A DNA stretch of 64,000 bases from Streptomyces sp. SAI-135 (GTDB taxonomy: Bacteria > Actinomycetota > Actinomycetes > Streptomycetales > Streptomycetaceae). Position numbers and translations under genes: made by a program. The stretch lies in assembly GCF_029893805.1 (NCBI RefSeq), contig NZ_JARXYP010000002.1, positions 8,432,001 through 8,496,000 of the forward strand, in the 5' to 3' direction. The notes under the pieces were generated by a model. The model had not been told where the DNA came from. It ran no database searches and was given only the letters and a program-made list of their open reading frames with translations. Positions 8,475 to 16,936 of this stretch are shown piece by piece. The stretch's first letter is position 1, and each line of letters starts with the position of its first letter.

Positions 8475-9125
8475 GTGACGGGCGTGGTGAGCGGTGCGGA
8501 CGAGCACCTCATCGGTGAGGCCGAGAAGATCGCTGTCGCGCTCGGCCGCATGTTTCCGGGCCTGTGCGAGGTCGTGCTGCACGACCTGCGGGACCCCCGG
8601 CACGCGATCCGGGCGATCGAGAACAACCTGTCGGGGCGCCGGGTGGGAGACTCCGCGACCGAGCTGGGGCTGGCCCGCATTGCCGATCCGGACTACCCGA
8701 GCATCATCCAGAACTACCCCAACCGGTTCCCCGACGGCCGCCCGGCCAAGAGCACGTCCATCGGGATCAAGAACCAGGCCGGTGAGTACGTGGCGGCCCT
8801 GTGTCTCAATCTCGACGTGTCGGTGCTGTCACCCGTGACCCTCGCCCTGTCCAACCTCGTGGCCACCGACACCGACACCGACACCGAGCGCCGCGAGGAG
8901 CCCCTGGAGACCTTGCGGGACCGCACGGCGCGGGAACTGCGGCGGACGGTGGAGGAGTTGGCCGCCGAGCGCGCCGCCACTCCGCGGTCGCTGAGCCGAG
9001 AGGACAAGAAGGCGCTCGTACGCCGGCTGCACCGGGACGGGTACTTCGACTCGCGGGACGCCGCGCAGACCATCGCGGATCTGCTGGGCGTGTCCCGGGC
9101 GACCGTCTACAACTACAGCAAGTGA
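8475..9125 (+). CDS. DauR/YheO-like transcriptional regulator (PAS_6 + C-terminal HTH)
   Basis: The 216-residue protein has an N-terminal YheO-like PAS domain (FPGLCEVVLHDLRDPRHAIRAIENNLSGR and KSTSIGIKNQAGEYVAALCLNLDVS patterns) and a C-terminal helix-turn-helix (about 175-215, ending IADLLGVSRATVYNYSK). This is the DauR family; the Pseudomonas member represses D-arginine catabolic genes. The GTG at 8475 is chosen because GGGACGGAG precedes it at 6-nt spacing; an upstream in-frame GTG at 8289 would add a non-conserved tail across the promoter. A DTDTDTE stretch near residue 135 is a small codon repeat. It is followed after 10 bp by a broken OCD-family gene and then a D-amino-acid PLP enzyme, so its likely targets are its own neighbours. 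Confidence 0.85.
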   Translation: MTGVVSGADEHLIGEAEKIAVALGRMFPGLCEVVLHDLRDPRHAIRAIENNLSGRRVGDSATELGLARIADPDYPSIIQNYPNRFPDGRPAKSTSIGIKNQAGEYVAALCLNLDVSVLSPVTLALSNLVATDTDTDTERREEPLETLRDRTARELRRTVEELAAERAATPRSLSREDKKALVRRLHRDGYFDSRDAAQTIADLLGVSRATVYNYSK

Positions 9126-9135
9126 CAGCCCCGTC

Positions 9136-10276
9136 ATGACCGCCGCCGACACAGCAGGTGCGAGCTCCGCCACGACCGATGTCGGTGCGGTGAGTGCGGG
9201 ATCCGACACGACCGCCGCCGCATCACGTCCCGGCCCGCCACCGGTCGACGGCCCCCTGCCGCACATCACCGAGGAGCGGACCGCCGCGGTCGTCGACGAG
9301 GAACTGGCCCTGGAGGCGGCCCGCGCCGCCTTCGCCGCGGCGGTGGACGGGCCGGTCTTCCCCTCGCTCGCCGTGCACGCATCCGATCCGCGCAACCGGT
9401 TCAGTCTCAAGCCGTCCGCGTCCGCGACGCACGCCGGAGTGAAGATCGGCACGTACTGGCCGGGGAACGCCGAGCGCGGGCTGCCGCGCCACTACTCCGC
9501 CCTGCTGCTGTTCGACCAGACGGTGGGCAGGCTCGCGGCCGTCCTGGAGGTCGGCACGGCGAACGCCTGCCGCACTGCCGCCGCAAACACCCTCGCCGTC
9601 GACCTGCCGGCCCGTCCGGAGGCCGGCACCTTGGCGGTGTTCGGCACCGGACACGGCTGGCCGCGGTCAGGGGCGGGCACGCGGCGACGTTCGAGGAACC
9701 GGAACGGACGCTGGAGCTCCTCACCGGTTTCCTCCAGGACCTGCACCGGCGACCGCACCCCGCGCCCTACCCCACCGACTCCGACGGCCGGTCGCCGGGT
9801 CCGGGTTCCCGGCGGAGCGCCCCGGCTCCCCGCCGCCCCCATGAACGCTGACCACGTCACCGCCCAGGCACCCCACCAGGTGCGGGCCGTCTGCCGGGTC
9901 CGGCCCGTCGCCGAGGTCCTGGTGGTGGGCCGGACGGCCGAGCGCGCCGAGTGCATGGCGGCGGCACTGACCGCGCAGGGCCATGAAGCCCGTACCGCGG
10001 GCGCCGAGGAGCCTGTGCCCGGGCCGACGTGGTCATCACCGCCAGCAGCGCCCGCGACGACTCCCCCCTGTTCGAAGCCTCCTGGATCCGTCCCGGTACG
10101 CACTTGTCCTGCATGGGCGCCGACGCCCCCGGCAAACGGCCAGTACGCCCCCGCGGACACGGTCCTCACCCCGCTCGGAGAGGTCCTCACGGGCCGGCTG
10201 GCAGGCCGTACCGCCGACAGTGCAGGACCTGTATCCGGGCCTTGCCCTACTCGAGAAGATGGACATCTCCCTGTGA
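9136..10276 (+). pseudogene. Ornithine cyclodeaminase/mu-crystallin (DauB-like) pseudogene
   Basis: Homology is clear but broken over several frames. From 9136 to 9654 one frame reads like an OCD-family N-terminus (RFSLKPSASATHAGVKIGTYWP, then the Rossmann start LAVFGTGH). Homology resumes at 9874 (HQVRAVCRVRPVAEVLVVGRTAERAE), moves to another frame near 10015 (DVVITASSARDDSPLFEASW), returns to the first with residues missing near 10135 (ADTVLTPLGEVLTGRLAGR), and ends in the third frame (QDLYPGLALLEKMDISL, stop 10274-10276). A 222-bp in-frame insertion splits GTGH. Intact OCD-family enzymes include DauB, which reduces 2-ketoarginine to L-arginine in D-arginine breakdown and is regulated by DauR. 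This copy cannot make a normal enzyme. The final TGA overlaps the GTG of the next gene. Confidence 0.85.
9651..9851 (+). other. Foreign segment inside the OCD pseudogene, resembling an alpha/beta-hydrolase C-terminus
   Basis: Most of the inserted DNA (9655-9876) reads open in a frame different from the OCD frame, encoding VRGGHAATFEEPERTLELL, then TGFLQDLHRR, with a stop at 9849-9851. The GHAATFEEPE pattern is like the last helix of alpha/beta hydrolases, where the catalytic His precedes a FEEPE-type segment. The trinucleotide CAC occurs at both junctions (9652-9654 and 9874-9876). It may be a gene fragment captured by recombination. No transposase or longer repeat is visible. Confidence 0.5.
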
Positions 10277-11481
10277 CCAACCCCGTGCGCCCCGCGACCC
10301 CCGTCGGCCCCGTGGAGGCCACCGCGAGTGCCGCCGCGCGGACCCTGGCCGATCCGGACACGCCGTTCGCCGTCGTCGACGTCCACAAGGTCAGGCGGAA
10401 CGTCGAGCGGCTCGCGGCCAGGGCGGAGCGGCTCGGTGTCACCCTGCGGCCCCACGTGAAGACGGCCAAGAGCCTGGACGTCGCCGCCCTCCTGCACGAG
10501 GGCGACCGGCCCTGCCCGATCACCGTGTCCACCCTGGCCGAGGCGGAGGCGTTCGCCGACGGCGGCTACACCGACATCACCTACGCCGTGGGTGTCGACC
10601 CCCACAAACTGCCGCGTGTCATCGCCCTGTTGCGCCGCGGGGTCATCCTGCGCGTGCTGCTGGACAGCGCGGAGCAGGCGGAGTTCGTGGCCGAGGCCTC
10701 CCGCCGGGCCGGACTTCCCGTCCCCGCCCAGATCGAGATCGACTGCGACGGTCACCGCGGCGGCCTCAGGCCCGAGGCACCCGGTCTCCCCGGCATCGGC
10801 CGCGTGCTGCACGAAGCGGGGTGTCTGGACGGGGTGTTGACCCACGCGGGCGAGTCGTACTTCGCCCGCACCGCCGAGGAGCAGCGCCTGGCCGCGAGGA
10901 ACGAACGCGACAGCGCGGTCACCGCGGCCGAGCGGCTGCGCGCGGCGGGTCTGCCCGTCACCACCGTCAGTGTCGGCTCCACCCCCACCGCGCACGCCGC
11001 CGACGACCTCACCGGGGTCACCGAACTGCGCGCGGGCAACTACGTGTTCTTCGACCTGGTGATGGCGGGCCTCGGGGTCTGCCGCGTCGACGACCTCGCC
11101 CTGTCGGTCGTCGTGACCGTCATCGGCCACCGCCCCGAGTACGGCTGGATCCTCACCGACGGCGGCTGGATGGCCATGTCCCGCGACCGCGGCACCGCGG
11201 CCCAGGCACAGGACCAGGGGTACGGTCTGGTCGCCGACCTCGACGGCAACCTGCTCCCGGGGCTGGTCATGACCGCCGCCAGTCAGGAACACGGCACCCT
11301 CACCGCCCGCGACGGCACCCGGCTGCCCGAACTGCCCATCGGCACGCGCCTGCGCGTCCTGCCCAACCACGCCTGCGCCACGGCGGCCCAGCACCGCGGC
11401 TACCACGTCGTCGAGGGCACCGGACCGACGGCGAGTGCACCGGCCGTCCAGGCTTACTGGAGCCGCGTCAGCGGCTGGTGA
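10273..11481 (+). CDS. PLP-dependent D-serine dehydratase / D-threonine aldolase-like enzyme (DSD1 type)
   Basis: The 402-residue protein has an alanine-racemase-like N-terminal barrel with the PLP lysine in RPHVKTAKS (Lys63) and a C-terminal D-serine-dehydratase-like domain. The C-terminal LPNHAC motif supplies the His and Cys zinc ligands characteristic of eukaryotic-type D-serine dehydratase; D-threonine aldolases usually have HCDP instead. The expected reaction is D-serine (or D-threonine) to the 2-oxo acid and ammonia, but aldolase activity on other D-3-hydroxy amino acids is possible. The GTG start overlaps the stop of the OCD pseudogene as GTGA, so translation was probably coupled to the upstream gene, and damage there may reduce expression. 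The pairing with a DauR-like regulator points to D-amino-acid catabolism. Confidence 0.85.
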   Translation: MTNPVRPATPVGPVEATASAAARTLADPDTPFAVVDVHKVRRNVERLAARAERLGVTLRPHVKTAKSLDVAALLHEGDRPCPITVSTLAEAEAFADGGYTDITYAVGVDPHKLPRVIALLRRGVILRVLLDSAEQAEFVAEASRRAGLPVPAQIEIDCDGHRGGLRPEAPGLPGIGRVLHEAGCLDGVLTHAGESYFARTAEEQRLAARNERDSAVTAAERLRAAGLPVTTVSVGSTPTAHAADDLTGVTELRAGNYVFFDLVMAGLGVCRVDDLALSVVVTVIGHRPEYGWILTDGGWMAMSRDRGTAAQAQDQGYGLVADLDGNLLPGLVMTAASQEHGTLTARDGTRLPELPIGTRLRVLPNHACATAAQHRGYHVVEGTGPTASAPAVQAYWSRVSGW

Positions 11482-11742
11482 TCGGGTGCCGGGCCCGGGC
11501 GTCGAGGCGGCACCCCGCCCTGCCGCCCCCTCCCGCCCACGGTGACGACACGCCGAGATGTGACCCAAAGTCGACCTACGCGCAAGGGTAAAGTGCCGCG
11601 CGGGAAGGGAATCACCCTTGTGGAGATCGTGGCTTGTGGTATTACAGAGGCCGTTCAAGGGGTAACTACCACCCTGCGCGGGTCTTCAATCGTGGTGATG
11701 ATCATGATGTGATCAGAGGGTGCCCCGGGCTACGTTTCGGCT

Positions 11743-13545
11743 GTGATCACCTCTCAACTCCCCGTAACGACACCCCCGCTGACCGAGACCGCCGCGATCC
11801 GGCACCTCCTCTTCGGTGCGCAGGACGAGATCCACGAGCCCTGGCGCCGACTGTTCAGCTCCGACGTGTTCGCCTACCACGAGGGGCTGACCCACCAGGA
11901 GCGCACGGAACTGTCCTATCAACGCCTGCGCACGGTGAACGCGGCGGTGTCGGATCCCCAGGCCCTGGCGCGGGACCCGGTCGCCCTGAGCGCCCTGCAC
12001 GAGTGGGCCGGGGTGGTGGACGCCGGCATGACGACGATCGCCAGCATCCACTACAACCTGTTCCTCGGCAGCCTGCTGGAACACGACCACGAGGGGCGTG
12101 ACCTCGGCCCCTATCTGCGGATGGAACGCATCGGCACCTTCCTGTGCACCGAGCAGGCGCACGGCAACGACGCGGCCCAGATGGAGACCACGGCGACCCT
12201 GGACCGGGCCACGGGCGGATTCGTGCTCACCACCCCGACCCGGGGGGCGCGCAAGTGGATGCCCAACACCTCCGTGGCCGGCGGCCCGAAGGACGCCCTG
12301 GTGGCCGCCCGTCTGGTGATCGACGGCAAGGACCAGGGCGTCTTCCTGTTCCTGACCTCGCTGACGGACACGAACGGGCGCCATCTGCCGGGCGTGGAAG
12401 TGGAGTTGCTGCCCCAGACGGCCAGCAGTCCGGTCGACCACTGCGCCACCTCCTTCCATGGCGTACGGCTGCCGCGGACGGCCATGCTCCAGGGCGAGCA
12501 CGGCCGGCTGACGGACGACGGGGAACTCGTCTCGTGCCTGGGGAGTCCGCGCAAACGGTTCCTGCGCTCCATCGGCCGGGTGACCATGGGCAAGCTGTGC
12601 ATGAGTGCCTACAGCCTCGGGGTGACCCGGCACGCCCTGGCCGTCGCCGTGCGCCACGCCCACCAGCGGGTCACCTCGGGCATGACCAGCGGGCAGCGGG
12701 TGCCGCTGTTCTCCCATCGCAGCCACCACACCCCGCTCGTGGAGGCGCTCGCGACGACCTACGCCGCCACCCTGCTCCAGCGCGCGGTCGTACGGCGATG
12801 GGCGCGGGCGGCGGAGGACGAACGCGAGGAGGCCGAGCGGCTGGTGGCCATCGCGAAGGGCTGGATCACCTGGCAGGCCCGGGCCGTGATGACCGAGTGC
12901 CGGGAACGCTGCGGCGCACAGGGCCTGTTGCTCGCCAACGGGATCGCGGGGCAGCTCGCGGCCAACGAGGGCACGATCACCGCGGAGGGTGACAACACCG
13001 TCATCTGGGTCAAGGCGGCCGGGGAGTTGCTGCTGGGCGGCTTCAGCCCGACACCGCCCAGCGACGTGCCCCCGGCCACCCGGAGCCTGCACGACCCGGC
13101 GCACCTGCACGATCTGATGGGCGATCTGGAGCGAATACGTCACGAGCGGGCCCGTTCCCGGCTGCGCGCTAAACGGGCCGGCTCACCCCTCGACCGCTGG
13201 AACGGCGCCTCCGGCGCGGCGCTGTCCCTGGTCGACGCCCACGTCCACCGGCTGGCCGCGCAGGAACTCCTCGCCGCGGCGGCCCGGTCCGCCGACCCGC
13301 AGGTGGCCCTGCTGCTGGAGCACCTGCACCGGCTGTTCGCCCTGCGTTACCTCTCCGCGCACAGCGGTGAACTGCTCGCGCACGAGCGGCTGACCGCGGA
13401 GCAGGTCCGTTACCTGCCGGAGGTGCTGGAGGCCACCGTCGCCGCACTGGTGCCGCACGCCCTGGCGCTCACCGACGCCTTCGCCGCGGCGGACGAGATC
13501 ATGGAGCGCCATCCCATGCTGCGGTCCGAGGTGGTGCCGGCGTGA
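11743..13545 (+). CDS. Acyl-CoA oxidase/dehydrogenase family protein
   Basis: The 600-residue product has the layout of acyl-CoA oxidases: an N-terminal helical domain, a middle beta domain with FLCTEQAHGNDAAQMETTATLD and TRGARKWMPNTS (FAD and substrate contacts; compare TELGHGS and ATKWWPG of peroxisomal oxidases), and an all-alpha C-terminal half with a second oxidase-type domain (about 420-600). Such flavoenzymes form trans-2-enoyl-CoA from acyl-CoA and give H2O2, although in actinomycetes some act on specialised acyl chains. No partner beta-oxidation genes flank it. The GTG at 11743 lacks a strong ribosome-binding site. The 261 bp upstream hold no gene I can support. A strong intrinsic terminator follows the stop. 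Confidence 0.8.
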   Translation: MITSQLPVTTPPLTETAAIRHLLFGAQDEIHEPWRRLFSSDVFAYHEGLTHQERTELSYQRLRTVNAAVSDPQALARDPVALSALHEWAGVVDAGMTTIASIHYNLFLGSLLEHDHEGRDLGPYLRMERIGTFLCTEQAHGNDAAQMETTATLDRATGGFVLTTPTRGARKWMPNTSVAGGPKDALVAARLVIDGKDQGVFLFLTSLTDTNGRHLPGVEVELLPQTASSPVDHCATSFHGVRLPRTAMLQGEHGRLTDDGELVSCLGSPRKRFLRSIGRVTMGKLCMSAYSLGVTRHALAVAVRHAHQRVTSGMTSGQRVPLFSHRSHHTPLVEALATTYAATLLQRAVVRRWARAAEDEREEAERLVAIAKGWITWQARAVMTECRERCGAQGLLLANGIAGQLAANEGTITAEGDNTVIWVKAAGELLLGGFSPTPPSDVPPATRSLHDPAHLHDLMGDLERIRHERARSRLRAKRAGSPLDRWNGASGAALSLVDAHVHRLAAQELLAAAARSADPQVALLLEHLHRLFALRYLSAHSGELLAHERLTAEQVRYLPEVLEATVAALVPHALALTDAFAAADEIMERHPMLRSEVVPA

Positions 13546-13569
13546 CGGTCGCCCTCCCTTCCTGAGGCA

Positions 13570-13595
13570 GGGGCCGCGGAGAACTCCGCGGCCCC
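13570..13595 (+). terminator. Intrinsic terminator after acyl-CoA oxidase gene
   Basis: A 12-bp perfect GC stem (GGGGCCGCGGAG paired with CTCCGCGGCCCC) with a very short loop is followed by a T-rich stretch (TCGTCTTGTTT). It ends the acyl-CoA oxidase transcript just before the ArsR promoter region. Confidence 0.85.
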
Positions 13596-13614
13596 TCGTC
13601 TTGTTTAAGGCTTG

Positions 13615-13626
13615 GCTTATATAAGC
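13615..13626. promoter_or_regulatory. 12-bp palindrome GCTTATATAAGC at ArsR gene start
   Basis: A perfect palindrome containing TATATA lies directly before the first possible ArsR start (13628) and 23 bp before the better-looking GTG at 13649. It could serve as both -10 region and operator, the usual arrangement for an autorepressing ArsR/SmtB-type regulator. Direct copies of GGCTT flank it (13609-13618). Confidence 0.5.
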
Positions 13627-13627
13627 G

Positions 13628-14002
13628 GTGAGTGTCATAGTGGGTCACGTGCACGCGTTCGACGTACTCGGGGATCCGGTCAGACGCCGGATATTGGAAC
13701 TGCTCGCCGCAGGGGAGCAGGCGTCGGGCGAGGTCAGTGCCGTGATCCGGGACGAGTTCGGGATCTCCCAGCCGGCCGTGTCGCAGCATCTGAAAGTGCT
13801 GCGGGAGAGCGGCTTCGCCTCCGTGCGCGCCGACGGCACCCGGCGGCTGTACGCCGTCGAGACCGCCCCGCTCAGGGAGGTGGACACCTGGCTGGAGCGC
13901 TTCCGCGGTTTCTGGGACCAACGGCTCGACGCGCTCGGTACGGAGCTCGCGCGGGGAAAGCGCGAGCGCAGGCTGCAAGGAGAGGTGAGCGAGCATGAGT
14001 GA
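13628..14002 (+). CDS. ArsR-family winged-helix transcriptional regulator
   Basis: The 124-residue protein is a compact winged-helix regulator: DVLGDPVRRRILELLAAGEQ (helix 1-2), ISQPAVSQHLKVLRESGFA (recognition helix) and the wing VRADGTRRLYAV. No CxC or alpha5 metal-binding motif is visible, so it is probably not a metal sensor. It belongs to the ArsR type often paired with SRPBCC/AHSA1 proteins, as here, where the next gene overlaps by 8 nt. GTG at 13628 is the earliest start, but GTG at 13649 (giving MHAFDVLGDP) is equally plausible and would leave the palindrome at 13615-13626 fully upstream. It probably represses its own two-gene operon; the effector is unknown. Confidence 0.88.
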   Translation: MSVIVGHVHAFDVLGDPVRRRILELLAAGEQASGEVSAVIRDEFGISQPAVSQHLKVLRESGFASVRADGTRRLYAVETAPLREVDTWLERFRGFWDQRLDALGTELARGKRERRLQGEVSEHE

Positions 14003-14633
14003 GATCGCCGACGCGATCAACCGTACGCACCGGAGGGTCGGCACCCGGCAGGTCGAGGCCGGTCAGGCCCGGACGGTCCTGCTGCGCCGTGCGTACGACG
14101 CCGAGATCGCCGACGTGTGGGACGCGGTGACCTCGCCGGAGCGGATCGCACGCTGGTTCCTGCCGGTGAGCGGTGAGCTCAAGGTGGGCGGCCGCTACCA
14201 GCTGGAGGGCAACGCCGGCGGCGAGATCCTCGAGTGCGTGGAACCCGAGCGGCTGCGGGTGAGCTGGCTGTACGGCCCCGACCCGGGCTTCAGCGAGGTC
14301 GAGGTGCGTCTCACGCCCGAGGAAGGCGAGCGCACGGTCCTCGAACTCGAGCACGTGGCCGTCGTACCGGACGACTTCTGGGACCAGTTCGGGCCCGGTG
14401 CCGTCGGAGTCGGCTGGGACCTGGGCCTGTACGGACTCGCCCTGCACCTCGCGGGCGGCGGTCTCAGCAAGGAGGAGGCCGCGACCTGGCACACCACGCC
14501 CGAGGGCAGCGCGTTCATCACCGGCTCGGGCGAGGGATGGGGCGAGGCGTACGCCGTCTCCGGGGCGGACCGGGAGACGGCGACGAGGACGGCGGCCGCG
14601 ACGATCGCGTTCTACACGGGCGCGGAGGCCTGA
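13995..14633 (+). CDS. SRPBCC (AHSA1/START-like) domain protein
   Basis: The 212-residue protein shows the AHSA1 signature: LRRAYDAEIADVWDAVTSPERIARWFLPVSGELKVGGRYQLEG, followed by GEILECVEPERLRVSW. The START-like helix-grip fold makes a hydrophobic cavity for lipophilic ligands. Its ATG lies inside the end of the ArsR gene (8-nt overlap), so the two are translationally coupled. A likely role is binding or modifying the ligand that the ArsR protein answers to. It ends 15 bp before a convergent lipoprotein gene. Confidence 0.85.
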   Translation: MSEIADAINRTHRRVGTRQVEAGQARTVLLRRAYDAEIADVWDAVTSPERIARWFLPVSGELKVGGRYQLEGNAGGEILECVEPERLRVSWLYGPDPGFSEVEVRLTPEEGERTVLELEHVAVVPDDFWDQFGPGAVGVGWDLGLYGLALHLAGGGLSKEEAATWHTTPEGSAFITGSGEGWGEAYAVSGADRETATRTAAATIAFYTGAEA

Positions 14634-14648
14634 CGCCGGGGCTTCGGC

Positions 14649-15278
14649 TCAGGTCGTGTGGAGGGTGCGCCGCGCGAGCTCGTAGCCGGGGAGCATCTTC
14701 TCGTGCTCGTCGGTGTCGAGCCCGCCGAGGTGCACCACCACCGGCCCGTCCGCGGTGGTGACGGCGAAGGCGCTCTCCTTCTTCGTCTCCTCCAGGAGCT
14801 CACTGGCGTACAGGTACTCGACCTCCACGCCGGAGAGACCGCCGGATGTGAAGGCGCCGTACTTCTCGCCGCTCACCCCGTCCTCGGCCGCGACGAAGGC
14901 CTCCAGCACGGTCCGGGCGTCGGCGTCACCGGCCTTCCCGGCCCAGACCCGCAGGAAGCCGATGCTGCCCGCCGGCTTCGCGTCGATCTCGCACGCCAGG
15001 GTGACGGGCCCCTGGCTCAGCGGCGCCTCCACGGCCTCGGCCCTCCAGCTCTTCGCCGTGTCGAAGGCGACGGGCAGCTCGCACGCCGAGCCCGCGGCGC
15101 CGATCGTGCCGCCGCGGACCGCGGCCGAGTCGACCGCACCCGACGTCTCCGCCGTCGCCGACGAGCCCGCGGACGCCTTGGAGTCGTCCCCCGCGGCCTC
15201 CGAACAGCCCGTCAGCACACCCGCAAGCAACGCCGCATGGGCCATCCGCAGCCATGTGTTCCCCGCCCTGACCGGCAT
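14649..15278 (-). CDS. Secreted lipoprotein of unknown function
   Basis: The N-terminus has a short hydrophobic stretch ending in the lipobox LTGC (AHAALLAGVLTGCSEAAGD), so the Cys should be lipidated and the mature protein held outside the membrane. A Ser/Ala/Asp-rich spacer follows, then a folded domain (about 65-209) with two further Cys residues that could form a disulphide (SACELPVAF and VTLACEIDAK). No enzyme motif is visible. An alternative start at Met12 gives a more typical signal peptide. It is convergent with the SRPBCC gene and divergent from the MDMPI-family gene. Confidence 0.75.
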   Translation of the reverse strand: MPVRAGNTWLRMAHAALLAGVLTGCSEAAGDDSKASAGSSATAETSGAVDSAAVRGGTIGAAGSACELPVAFDTAKSWRAEAVEAPLSQGPVTLACEIDAKPAGSIGFLRVWAGKAGDADARTVLEAFVAAEDGVSGEKYGAFTSGGLSGVEVEYLYASELLEETKKESAFAVTTADGPVVVHLGGLDTDEHEKMLPGYELARRTLHTT

Positions 15279-15327
15279 GGCCCTGTCTCCCTCTGTTCGG
15301 TGGTGGTACCGGAGGAAGTCAGGTTAG

Positions 15328-16149
15328 GTGGCAGGGATGAGGCATCGTGCAGCGGAGGGGGAAGCGTTGTTGACCTTCGAGGAGTACTGCGACGCGATCG
15401 TCGCCCAGACCGACCTGCTCGCCCGACACGTCAAGGGGGCCGATTCGACCGCTATGGTGCCGACCTGCCCCGGCTGGAACCTCGGCCGGCTGCTGCGGCA
15501 CGTGGGCGGTGACCACCGGTGGGCCGAGGACATCGTCCGGACCCGCGCCACCGCACCGGTCGACGACGGCATGGTCAACGACCCCGCCGCCTACGCCCAC
15601 CTCGACGACACCGCGCTCGGCGACTGGCTCGTCGACGGCGCCACGAAGCTGGCCGGCACCCTGCGCGCGGCCGGGCCCGACGTTCCGGTGTGGACCCCGG
15701 CCGACGAGCAACTCGTCCGGCAGACCGCCATGTTCTGGGCCCGGCGCATGACGTACGAAACTCTCCTGCACCGGGCCGACGCGGCACTCGTGACCGGCGC
15801 GGACTTCACGGTCGGGGAGGCCCTCGCGGTGGACGCCGTCGAGGAGTGGCTGGAGTTCTCCACCGTTCCCGAGGCGTACGAGCCCCTGCCGGGCGTACCG
15901 GAGCTGCTCGGACCGGGACGGGCCCTCGGCTTCGACGCGGGGACTGCGGGGCGGTGGCTGCTCGACCTCGGCGCGGAGCGGCCGGTGTGGCGGCGCGGGA
16001 CCGGCGCGGCCGCCGTGAACGTGCGCGGGCCGGTGACGGACCTGCTCCTGTTCCTCTACGCACGCCCGGCGCCGGGTGTCGGGACACGTGGGGACTCGGA
16101 GCTGCTGGAGCTGTGGCTGAAGCGCACCCGGTTCTGGCTGGAGGCGTAG
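15328..16149 (+). CDS. Mycothiol-dependent maleylpyruvate isomerase-family protein
   Basis: The 273-residue protein has the DinB-like MDMPI_N helical bundle (VPTCPGWNLGRLLRHVGGDHRWAEDIV) and a metal/mycothiol-binding His in the MTYETLLHRADAAL segment, followed by the MDMPI_C domain. Family members use mycothiol for isomerase or transferase reactions; most are uncharacterised. The plausible His set (HVGG, H..AD) is retained. GTG at 15328 follows GGAGGAAG, but TTG at 15367 or 15370 follows GGAGGGGG and would start at the conserved MTFEEYCDAI. The start is therefore uncertain. It is divergent from the lipoprotein gene. Confidence 0.8.
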   Translation: MAGMRHRAAEGEALLTFEEYCDAIVAQTDLLARHVKGADSTAMVPTCPGWNLGRLLRHVGGDHRWAEDIVRTRATAPVDDGMVNDPAAYAHLDDTALGDWLVDGATKLAGTLRAAGPDVPVWTPADEQLVRQTAMFWARRMTYETLLHRADAALVTGADFTVGEALAVDAVEEWLEFSTVPEAYEPLPGVPELLGPGRALGFDAGTAGRWLLDLGAERPVWRRGTGAAAVNVRGPVTDLLLFLYARPAPGVGTRGDSELLELWLKRTRFWLEA

Positions 16150-16201
16150 GGAGCGCAGCTGCCGGTGTGGCCGAGGCCACGTGCCGGGTGAGGCCGGAGC
16201 C

Positions 16202-16804
16202 ATGTCGTCCTCACCGGGGCGCGGGCTACCGTTTCGCGCAGTCCCCTCTCCCACCAGCACCTCGGACGGCCCGGCAGTGCAAGCAGATCTCTCCCCGGTC
16301 ATCGCGGCGACCGCCCACTGGCTGACGCGCGCCTACCCGCCCGCGGGCGGTGCTCTGGCCGCCGCGCTGTGCGAGGTACAGGCGCGGCAGGCCGTGACGG
16401 TCGCCGCGTGGCTGCGCTATCCGACGGCGATGGACGCGGCGCTCGTCGGCGTGGCGGGACCGGGCGGCTCCGCCCGCCTCGACTGGGTCACCGGCGCGGA
16501 CGCCGACACCGACCGGCACGCCGAGGAGCATGCCTGGCGCACCTGGGTGGACGAGGTCGTGGCCAGCTGGGCCGCCTGTCTGCTCAGCGACCCGGAGCTG
16601 GCCGAACGAGCGGTGGCCGACATCGCGCAGGGCGAGCACACGACGGGCTCACCGGCCGCGTTCCGCCGTCTGCTCGCCCCGGACTCCGCGGACCGGGCCG
16701 CCGCCGCGCTGCTCCGCCACCCGGACCTGCTCGCGGACGTGGCCGGTCTGCACCGCGGCGGGCTGCTGGACCGGCTGGGGCCGGACGAGGCGCTGGCGGC
16801 CTGA
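16202..16804 (+). CDS. Hypothetical protein, mostly helical
   Basis: I do not recognise this protein. Downstream of a poorly conserved N-terminal tail (SSSPGRGLPFRAVPSP), the sequence from VQADLSPVIAATAHWL onward is a plausible soluble, mainly helical domain of about 175 residues rich in Ala and with regular amphipathic spacing. There is no signal peptide or membrane helix. The start is uncertain: ATG 16202 (weak GGAG) and GTG 16277 (no ribosome-binding site) are both in frame. It lies 52 bp after the MDMPI-family gene and converges on the hemerythrin gene. Confidence 0.55.
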   Translation: MSSSPGRGLPFRAVPSPTSTSDGPAVQADLSPVIAATAHWLTRAYPPAGGALAAALCEVQARQAVTVAAWLRYPTAMDAALVGVAGPGGSARLDWVTGADADTDRHAEEHAWRTWVDEVVASWAACLLSDPELAERAVADIAQGEHTTGSPAAFRRLLAPDSADRAAAALLRHPDLLADVAGLHRGGLLDRLGPDEALAA

Positions 16805-16936
16805 GGACGGGCGGCGGGCACCCGGGGCCGTCCCCGCGCGGTGCCGACGCCGCCCGGTCGAGCTGCCGGCCGGGCCCCGTCGTCGTCGCTGTCCGACGCC
16901 GACCGTGCCCGCGACGCCCGACCGGCTCCCCGGACC

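Noticed and set aside
9655..9876. Insertion sequence or MITE in the OCD gene
   Set aside because: There are no terminal inverted repeats, and the only shared flank is the trinucleotide CAC, too short to call a target-site duplication.
9136..11481. A single 781-residue fusion of OCD-like and D-serine dehydratase-like sequences
   Set aside because: The frame runs through frameshifted OCD remnants by chance. A GTG at 10273 overlapping the OCD stop marks the true second gene.
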